DNA of 64,000 nt from Pseudoluteimonas sp047602125 (GTDB taxonomy: Bacteria > Pseudomonadota > Gammaproteobacteria > Xanthomonadales > Xanthomonadaceae). Below the pieces are notes generated by a model. The model worked only from the letters and a program-made list of their open reading frames with translations, did no database searches and was not told the DNA's origin. A program made the position numbers and the translations under genes. Location of the stretch: NCBI GenBank assembly GCA_047602125.1, contig JASGIB010000001.1, forward strand, positions 1,240,001 to 1,304,000, written 5' to 3'. How positions within the stretch are numbered: position 1 is the stretch's first letter; the number at the start of each line of letters is the position of its first letter. Shown here piece by piece: positions 35,245 to 43,872 of the stretch.

Positions 35245-38034
35245 ATGCAACTGAAACGCAACCTGCTGAGCGTCGCGCTGGCTTCGGCCACGATGATGCT
35301 GGCCAGCGCCGCCTACGCGCAGTCGACCGACGCGGGCGCCACCGACGCGACGGCCGCGGACGCGGCCAGCACGGGCCAGGACGCCAACAAGCTCGATACC
35401 ATCGTCGTGACCGGCATCCGCCGCGGCATCGAACGCGCGATCGACACGAAGAAGAACGCGACCTCCATCGTCGAAGCCGTCTCCGCCGAAGACATCGGCA
35501 AGCTTCCGGATTCCTCGATCGCCGAATCGATCGCGCGGTTGCCCGGGCTCTCCGCGCAACGCGTGGCCGGTCGTGCGCAAGTGATCAGCGTGCGCGGCCT
35601 GTCGCCCGACTTCGCGACCACGGTGCTCAACGGCCGCGAGATGGTCAGCACCGGCGACAACCGCAGCGTGGAGTTCGACCAGTATCCGTCGGAACTGATG
35701 AGCGGCGTGACCATCTACAAGACCCCGGACGCGGGACTCGTCGGCCAGGGCCTCTCCGGCACGATCGACATGCGCACCGTGCGCCCGCTGGACTTCTCCG
35801 CGCCGGTGGGGACCGTCGGCGGCCGCTTCCTGCAGAACTCGCTGGGCTCCGCGGCGAACAGCAGCGGCAACGGCAACCGCTTCAACGCCAGCTACATCGG
35901 CCAGTCGGCCGACCGCAGCTTCGGCTTCGCGCTGGGCGTGACGCATTCGCAGACGCCGGTGCAGGAAGAACAGGTGGGCCTGTACGAGCCGTGGCAGGCG
36001 ATCGGCGACAACTGGCGACCGGGCGTTCCGGCCGGCACCTACTACTCGGACGGCATCAAGGCGCTGCGCCGCACCGGCTACAACCGACGCGACGCGGCGA
36101 TGGCGACGCTCGAGTTCCGCCCCAACGAGGCGTGGACCAGCATCTTCGACGCCTTCTACACCAAGGCCCGCCAGGAAGACACGGCCAACCAGTTCGAAGT
36201 GAACCTCGGCGACTACAACGGCGGTTACGGGCGCCTGCAGGTGACCAACCCGGTCATCAACGGCAACAACACCTTCGAAGGCGGCACCGCGGCCAACGTG
36301 TACCCGCTGGTGCGCGGCATGTACAACGACCGCCACGACACGATCAAGGCGTTCGGCTGGAGCAACGACTTCAACCTCGGCAACGTCAAGCTGTTCACCG
36401 ACCTGAGCTGGTCGAAGGCCGACCGCCACGAACTGAACCTCGAGAACAACACCCAGCTCGCGCCCGCGCCGCAACTGGACACCATCGACCTGAGCTACCG
36501 CAGCAACGGGTTCTCGCAACTGGATCCGGGCCTGGATTATTCGAACCCCGACGACCTGTTCCTGCGCGGCACCATCTACGGCTCCGGCTACGGCAAGGTC
36601 CCGGAGGTGCACGACGAACTGAAGAGCGCAAGGATCGGTGCGTCGTTCGGCGCGCCGCAAGCCATGAGCAAATGGTTCTCCGACATCGAAGTCGGCTACA
36701 ACCACGCCGATCGCCAGAAGGACAAGAAGCAGCCGGAAGGCAACATCAACGTCGGCGCGCAGGGCGATACCACGATCGCGCCCGACCTGCAGTACGGCCT
36801 GGTCGACCTCGGCTTCGCCGGCGTGGGCTGGATTCCTTCCTGGAACGTGCCGGGCGCCGTCGACCGCTACATGGTGTTCAACCCCGCCATCGACCAGCCC
36901 TACCTGTATGCCAAGACCTGGTCGCTGTCGGAAAAGATCGACACCGCCTACGTGAAGGCCGACCTCGATACCGTGTTCGACAACGGCGTGCAGCTGCGCG
37001 GCAACATCGGCGTGCAGATCCAGCGCGCGGACCAGTCGTCGACGGCGAATTCCGTGGTGAACGGTTCCAGCACCGGCAGCGTCGTGGTGCCGGTCACGCT
37101 CGGCAAGACCTACACCGACGTGCTGCCGAGCATGAACCTGGCGTTCTCGTTCGCGCACGACCAGACCCTGCGCCTCGCGCTGGCCAAGCAGGTCGCGCGC
37201 CCGCGCGTGGACCAGATGCGGGCCAGCGTCGATTTCGGCGTGGACAACGCCACCGGCAAGCCCGGCGGCAGCGGCGGCAACCCGTTGCTGGATCCGTGGC
37301 GCGCGAACGCGTTCGACATTTCCTACGAGAAGTACTTCGGCGACAAGGCCTACGTGGCCGCCGCCTACTTCTACAAGCAACTGACCAGCTACATCTACAC
37401 CCAGACCATCGACGACTACGACTGGTCGGCCTACATCGCCGATTACGACCAGCCCGCGCCGCCGGAGGGGCAGACGTATCCGCCGATCCAGACCACCGGC
37501 ACCTACACCGCGCCGATGAACGGCAAGGGCGGCAAGCTGCAGGGACTGGAGCTGACCGCATCGCTGCCGCTGGAAATGCTCACCCCGTCGCTGGCCGGTT
37601 TCGGCATCGTGGCGAGCGCCAGCTTCAACGACAGCAACATCAAGATCCTCGATCCCGACAGCGCCAGCAGCGTCGGCAACGACCCGATCGACCTGCCGGG
37701 ACTGTCCAAGCGCGTCTACAACCTGACCGCTTACTACGAGCGCAACGGGTTCGAAGCGCGCCTCAGCCAGCGCCGGCGTTCGGATTTCATCGGCGAAATC
37801 GGCAACTTCAACGGCAACCGCACGCTGCGCTACGTGGTCGGCGAGAACATCCTCGATGCGCAGGTGAGCTACACCTTCCCCGAATCGTCCAGCCTGAAGG
37901 GCCTGAGCCTGCAACTGCAGGCGCAGAACCTGACCGACGAGGCCTACCGCACCTATGCGCAGACCAAGGATCGCCCGCTCGAATACATCAAGTGGGGCCG
38001 GACCCTGATGTTCGGCGTGAACTACAAGTTCTGA
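35245..38034 (+). CDS. TonB-dependent outer-membrane receptor for maltodextrins (MalA-like)
   Basis: Takes up oligosaccharides through the outer membrane with energy from TonB-ExbBD. The 929-residue protein has a signal peptide (about 1-26), a TonB box (LDTIVVTGIR, about 50-59), a plug domain with PDSSIAESIARLPGLS and QVISVRGLSPDF, and a 22-strand barrel ending in an aromatic residue (MFGVNYKF). The plug and barrel resemble the maltodextrin receptor group of Caulobacter and Xanthomonas. An operator at 35122-35138 and the gene order support control by the LacI protein. Confidence 0.93.
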   Translation: MQLKRNLLSVALASATMMLASAAYAQSTDAGATDATAADAASTGQDANKLDTIVVTGIRRGIERAIDTKKNATSIVEAVSAEDIGKLPDSSIAESIARLPGLSAQRVAGRAQVISVRGLSPDFATTVLNGREMVSTGDNRSVEFDQYPSELMSGVTIYKTPDAGLVGQGLSGTIDMRTVRPLDFSAPVGTVGGRFLQNSLGSAANSSGNGNRFNASYIGQSADRSFGFALGVTHSQTPVQEEQVGLYEPWQAIGDNWRPGVPAGTYYSDGIKALRRTGYNRRDAAMATLEFRPNEAWTSIFDAFYTKARQEDTANQFEVNLGDYNGGYGRLQVTNPVINGNNTFEGGTAANVYPLVRGMYNDRHDTIKAFGWSNDFNLGNVKLFTDLSWSKADRHELNLENNTQLAPAPQLDTIDLSYRSNGFSQLDPGLDYSNPDDLFLRGTIYGSGYGKVPEVHDELKSARIGASFGAPQAMSKWFSDIEVGYNHADRQKDKKQPEGNINVGAQGDTTIAPDLQYGLVDLGFAGVGWIPSWNVPGAVDRYMVFNPAIDQPYLYAKTWSLSEKIDTAYVKADLDTVFDNGVQLRGNIGVQIQRADQSSTANSVVNGSSTGSVVVPVTLGKTYTDVLPSMNLAFSFAHDQTLRLALAKQVARPRVDQMRASVDFGVDNATGKPGGSGGNPLLDPWRANAFDISYEKYFGDKAYVAAAYFYKQLTSYIYTQTIDDYDWSAYIADYDQPAPPEGQTYPPIQTTGTYTAPMNGKGGKLQGLELTASLPLEMLTPSLAGFGIVASASFNDSNIKILDPDSASSVGNDPIDLPGLSKRVYNLTAYYERNGFEARLSQRRRSDFIGEIGNFNGNRTLRYVVGENILDAQVSYTFPESSSLKGLSLQLQAQNLTDEAYRTYAQTKDRPLEYIKWGRTLMFGVNYKF

Positions 38035-38064
38035 CGCCGCATTCCCCCGCGGCGACTTCCCCAG

Positions 38065-38087
38065 CCCCCGCTTCGGCGGGGGTTTTT
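38065..38087 (+). terminator. Intrinsic terminator of the TonB-dependent receptor gene
   Basis: CCCCCGC (38065-38071) and GCGGGGG (38076-38082) around a TTCG loop, then TTTTT. A classic Rho-independent terminator 30 bases after the stop. Confidence 0.95.
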
Positions 38088-38094
38088 CTTCGCA

Positions 38095-38802
38095 TCATGG
38101 AATCGCGAGTTGCGCGCGCGGCGGCAGCGACCAGTCGATCGGTTCCACGCCACGTCGCGCGAGGTATTCGTTGGTCGCGGAGAAATGCCCGCAGCCGATG
38201 AAGCCGCGGTGCGCGGATAGCGGCGAGGGGTGCGGCGCCTTCAGCACGCGGTGCCGGCGCGCGTCGATCACGCGGCCCTTGGCCTGCGCGTAACTGCCCC
38301 AGAGCAGGAACACCAGGCCTTCGCGCTCGCGGTTCAGCACATCGACGACGTGGTCGGTGAAGCCTTCCCAGCCCTTGCCCTGGTGCGAACCGGGGCGGCC
38401 TTCCTCGACCGTCAGCACCGAGTTCAGCAGCAGCACGCCGCGGCGCGCCCACGGCATCAACCAGCCGTGGTCCGGGCGCGTCAGGCCGAGGTCGCGCTGC
38501 TGTTCCTTGTAGATGTTCTCCAGCGATGGCGGCACGGCCACGCCGGGCAGCACCGAGAAACACAGGCCATGCGCCTGCCCCGGGCCGTGGTAGGGATCCT
38601 GGCCGAGGATCACGACCTTCGCGTCGTCGAACGGCGTCGCGTCGAACGCGGCGAAGATGTCCTTCGGTTCCGGATGGATGCGCGCGCCGGCACGGATGCG
38701 TTCGCGCAGGAACGTCGACAGTGCGCGCATGTCCTCGCGCCCGAACCAGTCGCCGACGCGCGCCTTCCACGAGGGTTCGAGCTTCAGCTCGCCCGCGCTC
38801 AT
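38095..38802 (-). CDS. ung: Uracil-DNA glycosylase
   Basis: Removes uracil from DNA. The 235-residue family-1 enzyme has the water-activating motif GQDPYHG (about 67-73), WGSYAQAKG, and the DNA-intercalating loop HPSPLSAHRGF with the catalytic His. The ATG overlaps the stop of the two-receiver gene (ATGA), so ung is the last gene of the ftsE-ftsX-receiver-ung operon. Confidence 0.95.
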   Translation of the reverse strand: MSAGELKLEPSWKARVGDWFGREDMRALSTFLRERIRAGARIHPEPKDIFAAFDATPFDDAKVVILGQDPYHGPGQAHGLCFSVLPGVAVPPSLENIYKEQQRDLGLTRPDHGWLMPWARRGVLLLNSVLTVEEGRPGSHQGKGWEGFTDHVVDVLNREREGLVFLLWGSYAQAKGRVIDARRHRVLKAPHPSPLSAHRGFIGCGHFSATNEYLARRGVEPIDWSLPPRAQLAIP

Positions 38803-39644
38803 GCGTCGAACGCGCGCCGCTCCGGCGTCTTCGCCGCGCGCAGCTGGAACAGGGTCTTGATCACCAGCAGGCGTTCCTCGATCGGTTTCAGCACGAGGTC
38901 GTTGGCGCCCTCGCGCAGCAGCGAGGCCTGGTGCTCGCGGTTATCGTCGCCGGTCATCACCACCACCGGAAGCCGCCGCTTGGAATAACCGAAGGCCTTG
39001 CGCACCTGGTTCAGCAGTTCGTGGCCGCTGAGCGCGCCCTTGAGGTACACGTCGCTGAGCAGCAGGTCGGTGCCGACGTCGTCCTCTTGGCGGTGTTCGT
39101 GCAGGTATTCGAGCGCGGCCTCGGCTGAATCGACGTGCGTGACCGTCATCGCGTGCGCCTCGAGCATGCGCTTGGTCGCGAGCGCGACCACGCGGCTGTC
39201 CTCGACGTAGAGCACGCGCGCGCCGGGCACCGGTTGCGGATCGACGTAGCCGCGGATGAACGCGGCCAGCGCCTGGTGGCCGAGCGCCTTGTCGAAGTAG
39301 TCGGTGACGTCCTCCGACAAGCTGCGCGATTCCAGCCGCGACTGCACGTCGCCGGACACGACAATCACGGGAACGTAAGCCTGGCCGGAGGCTTCGCGCA
39401 CCAGCTTCGCAACCGCGGCGCCATCGCCGTCGGGCAGCACCAGCGAGGTGGTGACGAGGTCGAACGCGCCCTCGGACAACGCCATGCGCGCGGCTTCGAT
39501 GCCCTCGCAGGCGATGACCTGCGCGTTCGGCAATTCCTTGTGCAGCACGTCGCCGATGAGCTTGCGAACGAGTTTCGAACCATCGACGACCAGCACCCGT
39601 GGCGCGTCGCTGACGAGGTGGCGCAGGTCGTGCTTGCCGGCCAT
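38799..39644 (-). CDS. Two-receiver response regulator (first receiver degenerate)
   Basis: The 281-residue protein consists only of two CheY-like receivers. Receiver 1 (about 15-135) has VLVVDGSKL with a single acidic residue (D21), and FDLVTTSLVLPDGDG where Ser67 replaces the phospho-acceptor Asp. It keeps S97 and K119. Receiver 2 (about 142-275) is complete: E148 and D149, the phospho-acceptor D198 (LLLSDVYLKG), T231 and K253. No DNA-binding or enzyme domain follows. It is coupled to ftsX upstream (TGATG) and to ung downstream (ATGA). The partner kinase is not in the window. Confidence 0.88.
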   Translation of the reverse strand: MAGKHDLRHLVSDAPRVLVVDGSKLVRKLIGDVLHKELPNAQVIACEGIEAARMALSEGAFDLVTTSLVLPDGDGAAVAKLVREASGQAYVPVIVVSGDVQSRLESRSLSEDVTDYFDKALGHQALAAFIRGYVDPQPVPGARVLYVEDSRVVALATKRMLEAHAMTVTHVDSAEAALEYLHEHRQEDDVGTDLLLSDVYLKGALSGHELLNQVRKAFGYSKRRLPVVVMTGDDNREHQASLLREGANDLVLKPIEERLLVIKTLFQLRAAKTPERRAFDA

Positions 39645-40576
39645 CACGCCTCCGCCGGGCGTGTCTGGCGCAGGAAGTGGCCGGTCACGAGGCCCGCGCC
39701 CAGCCAACCGAGCAGCGCAGCGCCGATCACGACGCCGATCAGCACCGGCGGCGCGAATCCGCTGAGCACGAAGCGGCTGCCGTAGGTCGCGGCGAGGTCG
39801 GCGAGCGGCGCGCGCAGCGACCACGCGGCGAGCGTGAGCAGGCCCAGCGCGAGCGCGCCGGCGGCGAGTCCGTACCACGCGCCGAGGTAGAGGAACGGGC
39901 GGCGGATGAAGCCGTCGCTGGCGCCGAGCAATTGCAGCACGCCGATTTCCTCGCGCCGCGACTGGATATCGAGGCGCACGGTATTGCCGACCACCAGCAA
40001 CGCGCCGAGGCCGAGCAGCAGGCCCAGCACCCAGGTCACGCGGCCGCCGAAGCGCAGCCAGCCGTCGAGGCGCTTGCGCCATTGCGCGTCGTGCTGCACC
40101 TGGTCGGCTTCGGGCAATGCGGACAGCGATTCGGCCAATGCGGTTTCGTCGCCGCGCGGGGTCACGACCAGCACGCTCGGCAGCGGATTGTCGCCGAGCG
40201 CATCGATCGCTTCGCCGAGGCCGCCGCGTTCGCGCAATTCCTCGAGGCCTTCGTCCGGCGTCTTCACCTTCACCGAAGCCACGTCGCTGCGTCCACGCAG
40301 GTTCGCCGCGAGCGACTGCGCGCGATCGACGCCGAGTGCGGGCTTGAGGAACACCGCGATCTCGCGCGATTGCTGCACTTCGCCGCCGAAGCGCCCGATG
40401 TTGTCGAGCACCGCCCACAGGCCCAGCGGCAGGGCCAGCGCCACCGCCATCACGCCGATGGTGAGCAGCGTCGCCCACGGCCGGCGCACCGCGCGACCAA
40501 GGCTGGAAACGAGGCTGTGGGCGTGGTGGTGCAGCCACGCGACCGGGCCGGAGTGATGCACGCGGACCTCATTCAT
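39644..40576 (-). CDS. ftsX: Cell division protein FtsX
   Basis: The membrane part of the FtsEX complex, which links the divisome to activation of septal cell-wall amidases. The 310-residue protein has four membrane helices (about 38-60, 180-205, 230-255, 275-300), with a large periplasmic loop between the first two. LDIQSRREEIGVLQLLGAS is the coupling-helix region typical of FtsX. The start at 40576 (MNEVRVHHSG) overlaps the end of ftsE by 8 bases. Confidence 0.94.
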   Translation of the reverse strand: MNEVRVHHSGPVAWLHHHAHSLVSSLGRAVRRPWATLLTIGVMAVALALPLGLWAVLDNIGRFGGEVQQSREIAVFLKPALGVDRAQSLAANLRGRSDVASVKVKTPDEGLEELRERGGLGEAIDALGDNPLPSVLVVTPRGDETALAESLSALPEADQVQHDAQWRKRLDGWLRFGGRVTWVLGLLLGLGALLVVGNTVRLDIQSRREEIGVLQLLGASDGFIRRPFLYLGAWYGLAAGALALGLLTLAAWSLRAPLADLAATYGSRFVLSGFAPPVLIGVVIGAALLGWLGAGLVTGHFLRQTRPAEA

Positions 40577-41258
40577 CGGCGAGATCCTCCGGCGAGATGT
40601 CGTCGACCAGTTGCCCGTGGTCAAGCACCAGCACGCGGCGCTTCATGCGCTTGACCAGGCCGAGGTCGTGGCTGGCGATCAGCACGCTGGTGCCGCGTTC
40701 GGGCAGCGAGGCGAACAGCGACATGATTTCCGCGGACAAGGTGGGATCGAGGTTGCCGGTCGGTTCGTCGGCGAGCAGGAGTTTCGGTTCGCCCACCACC
40801 GCGCGGGCGATGCCGACGCGCTGCTGTTCGCCGGCGGACAGCTGCGTCGGCAGCGCGCGATCGCGGTCGCCGAGTCCGAGGCGCTCGAGGATGCTGCGCA
40901 CGCGCTTGCCGATCTCGCCGCGCTTCATCCCGCGCAGGACCAGCGGCAAGGCGATGTTCTCGTACACGCTGCGGTCGAGCAGCAGCCGATGGTCCTGGAA
41001 TACCACGCCGACGTCGCGCCGGTGCAGGGCCTCGCGGCCGCGCCGCACCTTGAGCAGGTTGCGTTCGTTGAACAGCACCGTGCCGCGGCTCGGGCGTTCG
41101 GCGAGGTGGATGAGCTTCAGCAGCGTGCTCTTGCCGGCGCCGGAGTGGCCGGTGAGGAACAGCATTTCGCCGGGCTCGATGTCGAAACTGACTTCGCGCA
41201 GCGCCTGCCGCCCGCCCGCATAGACCTTGCTGACATTGTCGAAGCGCAGGACCGGCAT
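40569..41258 (-). CDS. ftsE: Cell division ATP-binding protein FtsE
   Basis: The ATPase of FtsEX. The 229-residue ABC protein has Walker A GHSGAGKST (about 36-44), Q-loop VVFQDHRLL, signature LSAGEQQR, Walker B LLLADEPTGNLD and the H-loop IASHD. The start MPVLRFDNVSKVYAGG at 41258 is the family N-terminus. A 30-codon upstream extension is not FtsE-like. The gene heads a minus-strand operon with ftsX, the two-receiver gene and ung. Confidence 0.95.
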   Translation of the reverse strand: MPVLRFDNVSKVYAGGRQALREVSFDIEPGEMLFLTGHSGAGKSTLLKLIHLAERPSRGTVLFNERNLLKVRRGREALHRRDVGVVFQDHRLLLDRSVYENIALPLVLRGMKRGEIGKRVRSILERLGLGDRDRALPTQLSAGEQQRVGIARAVVGEPKLLLADEPTGNLDPTLSAEIMSLFASLPERGTSVLIASHDLGLVKRMKRRVLVLDHGQLVDDISPEDLADE

Positions 41259-41361
41259 GGCGACGGGTTCGACGGGCGACGGGATTGCAGTATCGCCCGA
41301 GGCGCGAAGCGCGGCCAGCACCGCACGCGGATCGGCCACCACGCGCAACGGGCGAGCGTGG

Positions 41362-43023
41362 TCAGTGCTGCTTGCTGGGCGAACGCGTCACCAGCGACTT
41401 CAATCCGCGGCCGATGCGCGCCAGCAGCGAAGGCTGGGCCGCCGGTGTCGCGACGGGCGCCGTTGCGGCAGCCGTTCCCGGCTGCGGCGAGGCACCTTCC
41501 ACGCGGCGTCCACCACGACGACGGCGACGCTTTCGCGGGCCGCGCTCGCCTTCGGCCGCCGCGACTTGCGCTTGCGCGGCCTGCGCGGGTGGTTCCTGCG
41601 TCGACGGCTGTTCGGCGCGGGGTTTGCGCGGCGGGCGCGGACCACGGCTTTCGCCGCTCCGGTTGCCGCCTTCCCGGCGTTCGCCGCCACGACCGCCGCG
41701 GCCACTGGAACGTTCGCCGCGACCGCCACTGCGGCCACGCTTGGCATCCTCGGCGGCGCGGGCTTCGCGCACTTCCTTGAAGATCTCGCCGATGCTCTCG
41801 CCCTCTTCCGCCACCGCTTCGACCTGCGGCCGCGGCGCGCGCGGCACGGCGACCAGCATTTCCGGCGTGACGTGCTCGCCGGGGATCTTCTGCTCGATGT
41901 AGGCCTCAATGTCGGGCAGCGACATGCCGTAGCGCTCGCAGGCGAAGCTGATCGCATCGCCCTCGGCGCCCAGGCGCGCGGTGCGGCCGATGCGGTGCAC
42001 GTAGTCCTCGGCGTCGAACGGCAGGTCGTAGTTGTAGACGTGCGACACGCCATCGATGTGCAGGCCGCGCGCGGCGACATCGGTGGCGACCAGCAATTCG
42101 AGCTGGCCGGCCTGGAACTTCTTCAGCAGCGACTCGCGCTTCTTCTGCGGCACGTCGCCGCTGAGCACGCCGACGCGATAGCCGGCCTTCTCAAGCGCGC
42201 GGGCGACGCGTTCGACGAAGGCCTTGGTGTTGACGAACACCATGGTGCGCGCGCCCTCGCTGCGCGACAGCAGGCCCAGCAGCAGCGGGATCTTCTCCTC
42301 GTCGGCCGGGTAATACACCTTCTGGCGCACGCGCGCGGCGGTGACGGTCTCGGCTTCGACCACGAGCTTCTCGGGCTCGTTCATGTGTTCGTAGGCCAGT
42401 TCCAGCACGCGGTGCGACAGCGTCGCGCTGAACAGCAGGGTCTGGCGCTCGGTGCGGATCGGCATGCGCCGCAGCAGGAAACGGATGTCCTTGATGAAGC
42501 CGAGGTCGAACATGCGATCGGCCTCGTCCAGCACGCAGACCTCGCAGGCATGCAGCGACACGACCTTGTGCTGCTTCACGTAGTCGATGAGGCGTCCCGG
42601 CGTGGCGATGATCACGTCGGCGCCGGCCTGCAGCTGCGCGCGCTGCTTGTCGTAGTCCACGCCGCCGTACACCAGCGCGAACTTCAGGCCGAGGTCGGAA
42701 GCGAACTTCACCGCGTCCTTGTGGATCTGGATCGCGAGCTCGCGCGTCGGGGCGAGGATCAGCGCGCGTGGATCCTCGGGTTTCCGTTCGGCCAACGCCG
42801 GCCTGGTCAGCAGGCGGTTGATGACCGCGATCAGGAACGCGAGAGTCTTGCCGGTGCCGGTCTGGGCCTGGCCGGCGACGTCGCGCCCGGCCAGCGCGAG
42901 CGGCAGCGTGAGCGCCTGGATCGGGGTACAGCGGTTGAAGCCTGCGGCCTCCAGCCCGGCGAGCAGCGACGGGTGCAGGTCGAAGGAGGAAAAGCTGATG
43001 TCGGTCAGGGGTTTGTCGGACAC
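41362..43023 (-). CDS. rhlB: ATP-dependent RNA helicase RhlB
   Basis: The 553-residue DEAD-box helicase has the Q motif FNRCTPIQ, AQTGTGKT (motif I), PTRELAIQ, TPGRLIDY, VLDEADRM (motif II), SATLS (III), VFVNTK (IV), ATDVAARGLHI (V) and HRIGRTAR (VI). A long C-terminal tail (about 395-553) is rich in Arg, Gly, Pro and Ala and is likely unstructured and RNA-binding. The start is a GTG (43023) giving the xanthomonad RhlB N-terminus SDKPLTDISFSSFDLHP. It is divergent from trxA, as in E. coli. Confidence 0.93.
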   Translation of the reverse strand: MSDKPLTDISFSSFDLHPSLLAGLEAAGFNRCTPIQALTLPLALAGRDVAGQAQTGTGKTLAFLIAVINRLLTRPALAERKPEDPRALILAPTRELAIQIHKDAVKFASDLGLKFALVYGGVDYDKQRAQLQAGADVIIATPGRLIDYVKQHKVVSLHACEVCVLDEADRMFDLGFIKDIRFLLRRMPIRTERQTLLFSATLSHRVLELAYEHMNEPEKLVVEAETVTAARVRQKVYYPADEEKIPLLLGLLSRSEGARTMVFVNTKAFVERVARALEKAGYRVGVLSGDVPQKKRESLLKKFQAGQLELLVATDVAARGLHIDGVSHVYNYDLPFDAEDYVHRIGRTARLGAEGDAISFACERYGMSLPDIEAYIEQKIPGEHVTPEMLVAVPRAPRPQVEAVAEEGESIGEIFKEVREARAAEDAKRGRSGGRGERSSGRGGRGGERREGGNRSGESRGPRPPRKPRAEQPSTQEPPAQAAQAQVAAAEGERGPRKRRRRRGGRRVEGASPQPGTAAATAPVATPAAQPSLLARIGRGLKSLVTRSPSKQH

Positions 43024-43245
43024 GGGATGGCTGGCCTCGGGGCGCCGCGAGGGCGCGCATGCGCACGGCATGCTTGTATGAATGGGAGGCAGCCAAGCAG
43101 ACTGCCGGGAAGGTTCCGGGGCTGGTCGTTCCCGGCACGACAACGCGGCTTGAACCCCGCGCTGGACTCCCCAAGTTTAACATTCCCCATTCCCACGCCG
43201 TCGGGCCACTGCCCGGCGTCCGCCATTCCGCAGGAGACGAACCCC

Positions 43246-43572
43246 GTGAGCGACAAGGTCATCCACGCCACCGACGCCGATTTCGATTCAGCCGTGCTGC
43301 AGTCCAGCGAGCCGGTGCTGGTCGATTTCTGGGCGCCCTGGTGCGGCCCGTGCAAAATGATCGCGCCGGCGCTGGACGAACTGGCCGCCACCTATGCCGG
43401 CAAGGCCAAGATCGTGAAGGTCGACGTTGACCAGAACCAGGCGACCGCAATCAAGTACCACGTCCGCTCGATCCCGATGCTGCTGGTGTTCAAGGACGGC
43501 CAGGTGCACGGCACCCAGATCGGCGCGGTGGGCAAGGCCCAGCTCGGGCAGATGATCGAAAAGGCCCTCTGA
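43246..43572 (+). CDS. trxA: Thioredoxin
   Basis: A general protein disulfide reductase. The 108-residue protein has the active site FWAPWCGPCKM and the cis-Pro region VRSIPMLLVFKDG. The start is a GTG at 43246, with CAGGAGA at 43231-43237 as ribosome-binding site. It lies between divergent rhlB and co-directional rho, the arrangement known from E. coli and relatives. Confidence 0.96.
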   Translation: MSDKVIHATDADFDSAVLQSSEPVLVDFWAPWCGPCKMIAPALDELAATYAGKAKIVKVDVDQNQATAIKYHVRSIPMLLVFKDGQVHGTQIGAVGKAQLGQMIEKAL

Positions 43573-43872
43573 ACGCTTTTGCCCTTCTCCCGTCGGGAGA
43601 GGGGTTGGGGTGAGGGTCCGATGCATGGAGGAACCCTCATCCGGCGCTTCGCGCCACCTTCTCCCGACGGGAGAAGGAAAAATCGCAACGTGAACGCAGA
43701 TTCCCGGCGCCAGTTGCGCGCCATGCCGCGCCGGTGCTAGTTTTCCCCACGTTCCGGCGCCTGATTGGGCACGCCCCGCCGCCGCACCCCCTCTCCTTCC
43801 TTCCCGACGTCCATACGGACGTTTTCCGATGCTCGCGCAACGCGAGCGCTCGCCACTGCGAGGTTTTCCCGC
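43573..43872. other. trxA-rho intergenic region: repeats and rho leader
   Basis: The 300 bases start with two inverted copies of the dispersed palindromic repeat (43582-43677). A pyrimidine-rich stretch (CCCCCTCTCCTTCCTTCCC, about 43787-43805) and two small hairpins (43807-43822, followed by TTTT, and 43831-43847) precede the rho start. The C/U-rich unstructured part is what Rho itself prefers, so autogenous attenuation is possible. Confidence 0.6.
43582..43677. repeat. Dispersed palindromic repeat, copies C and D (inverted pair)
   Basis: Copy C (43582-43616) reads CCCTTCTCCCGTCGGGAG then AGGGGTTGGGGTGAGGG. Copy D (43634-43677) reads CCCTCATCCGGCGCTTCGCG, then CCACCTTCTCCCGACGGGAG and AAGG. 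The CCTTCTCCCGTCGGGAG arms of the two are exact inverse complements and can form a long stem after trxA. D is close to copy A at 13761-13808. Confidence 0.8.

Noticed and set aside
35167..37914. Open frame of about 915 codons on the minus strand under the TonB-dependent receptor
   Set aside because: Antisense shadow of a well-defined receptor gene; no family motif and no ribosome-binding site.
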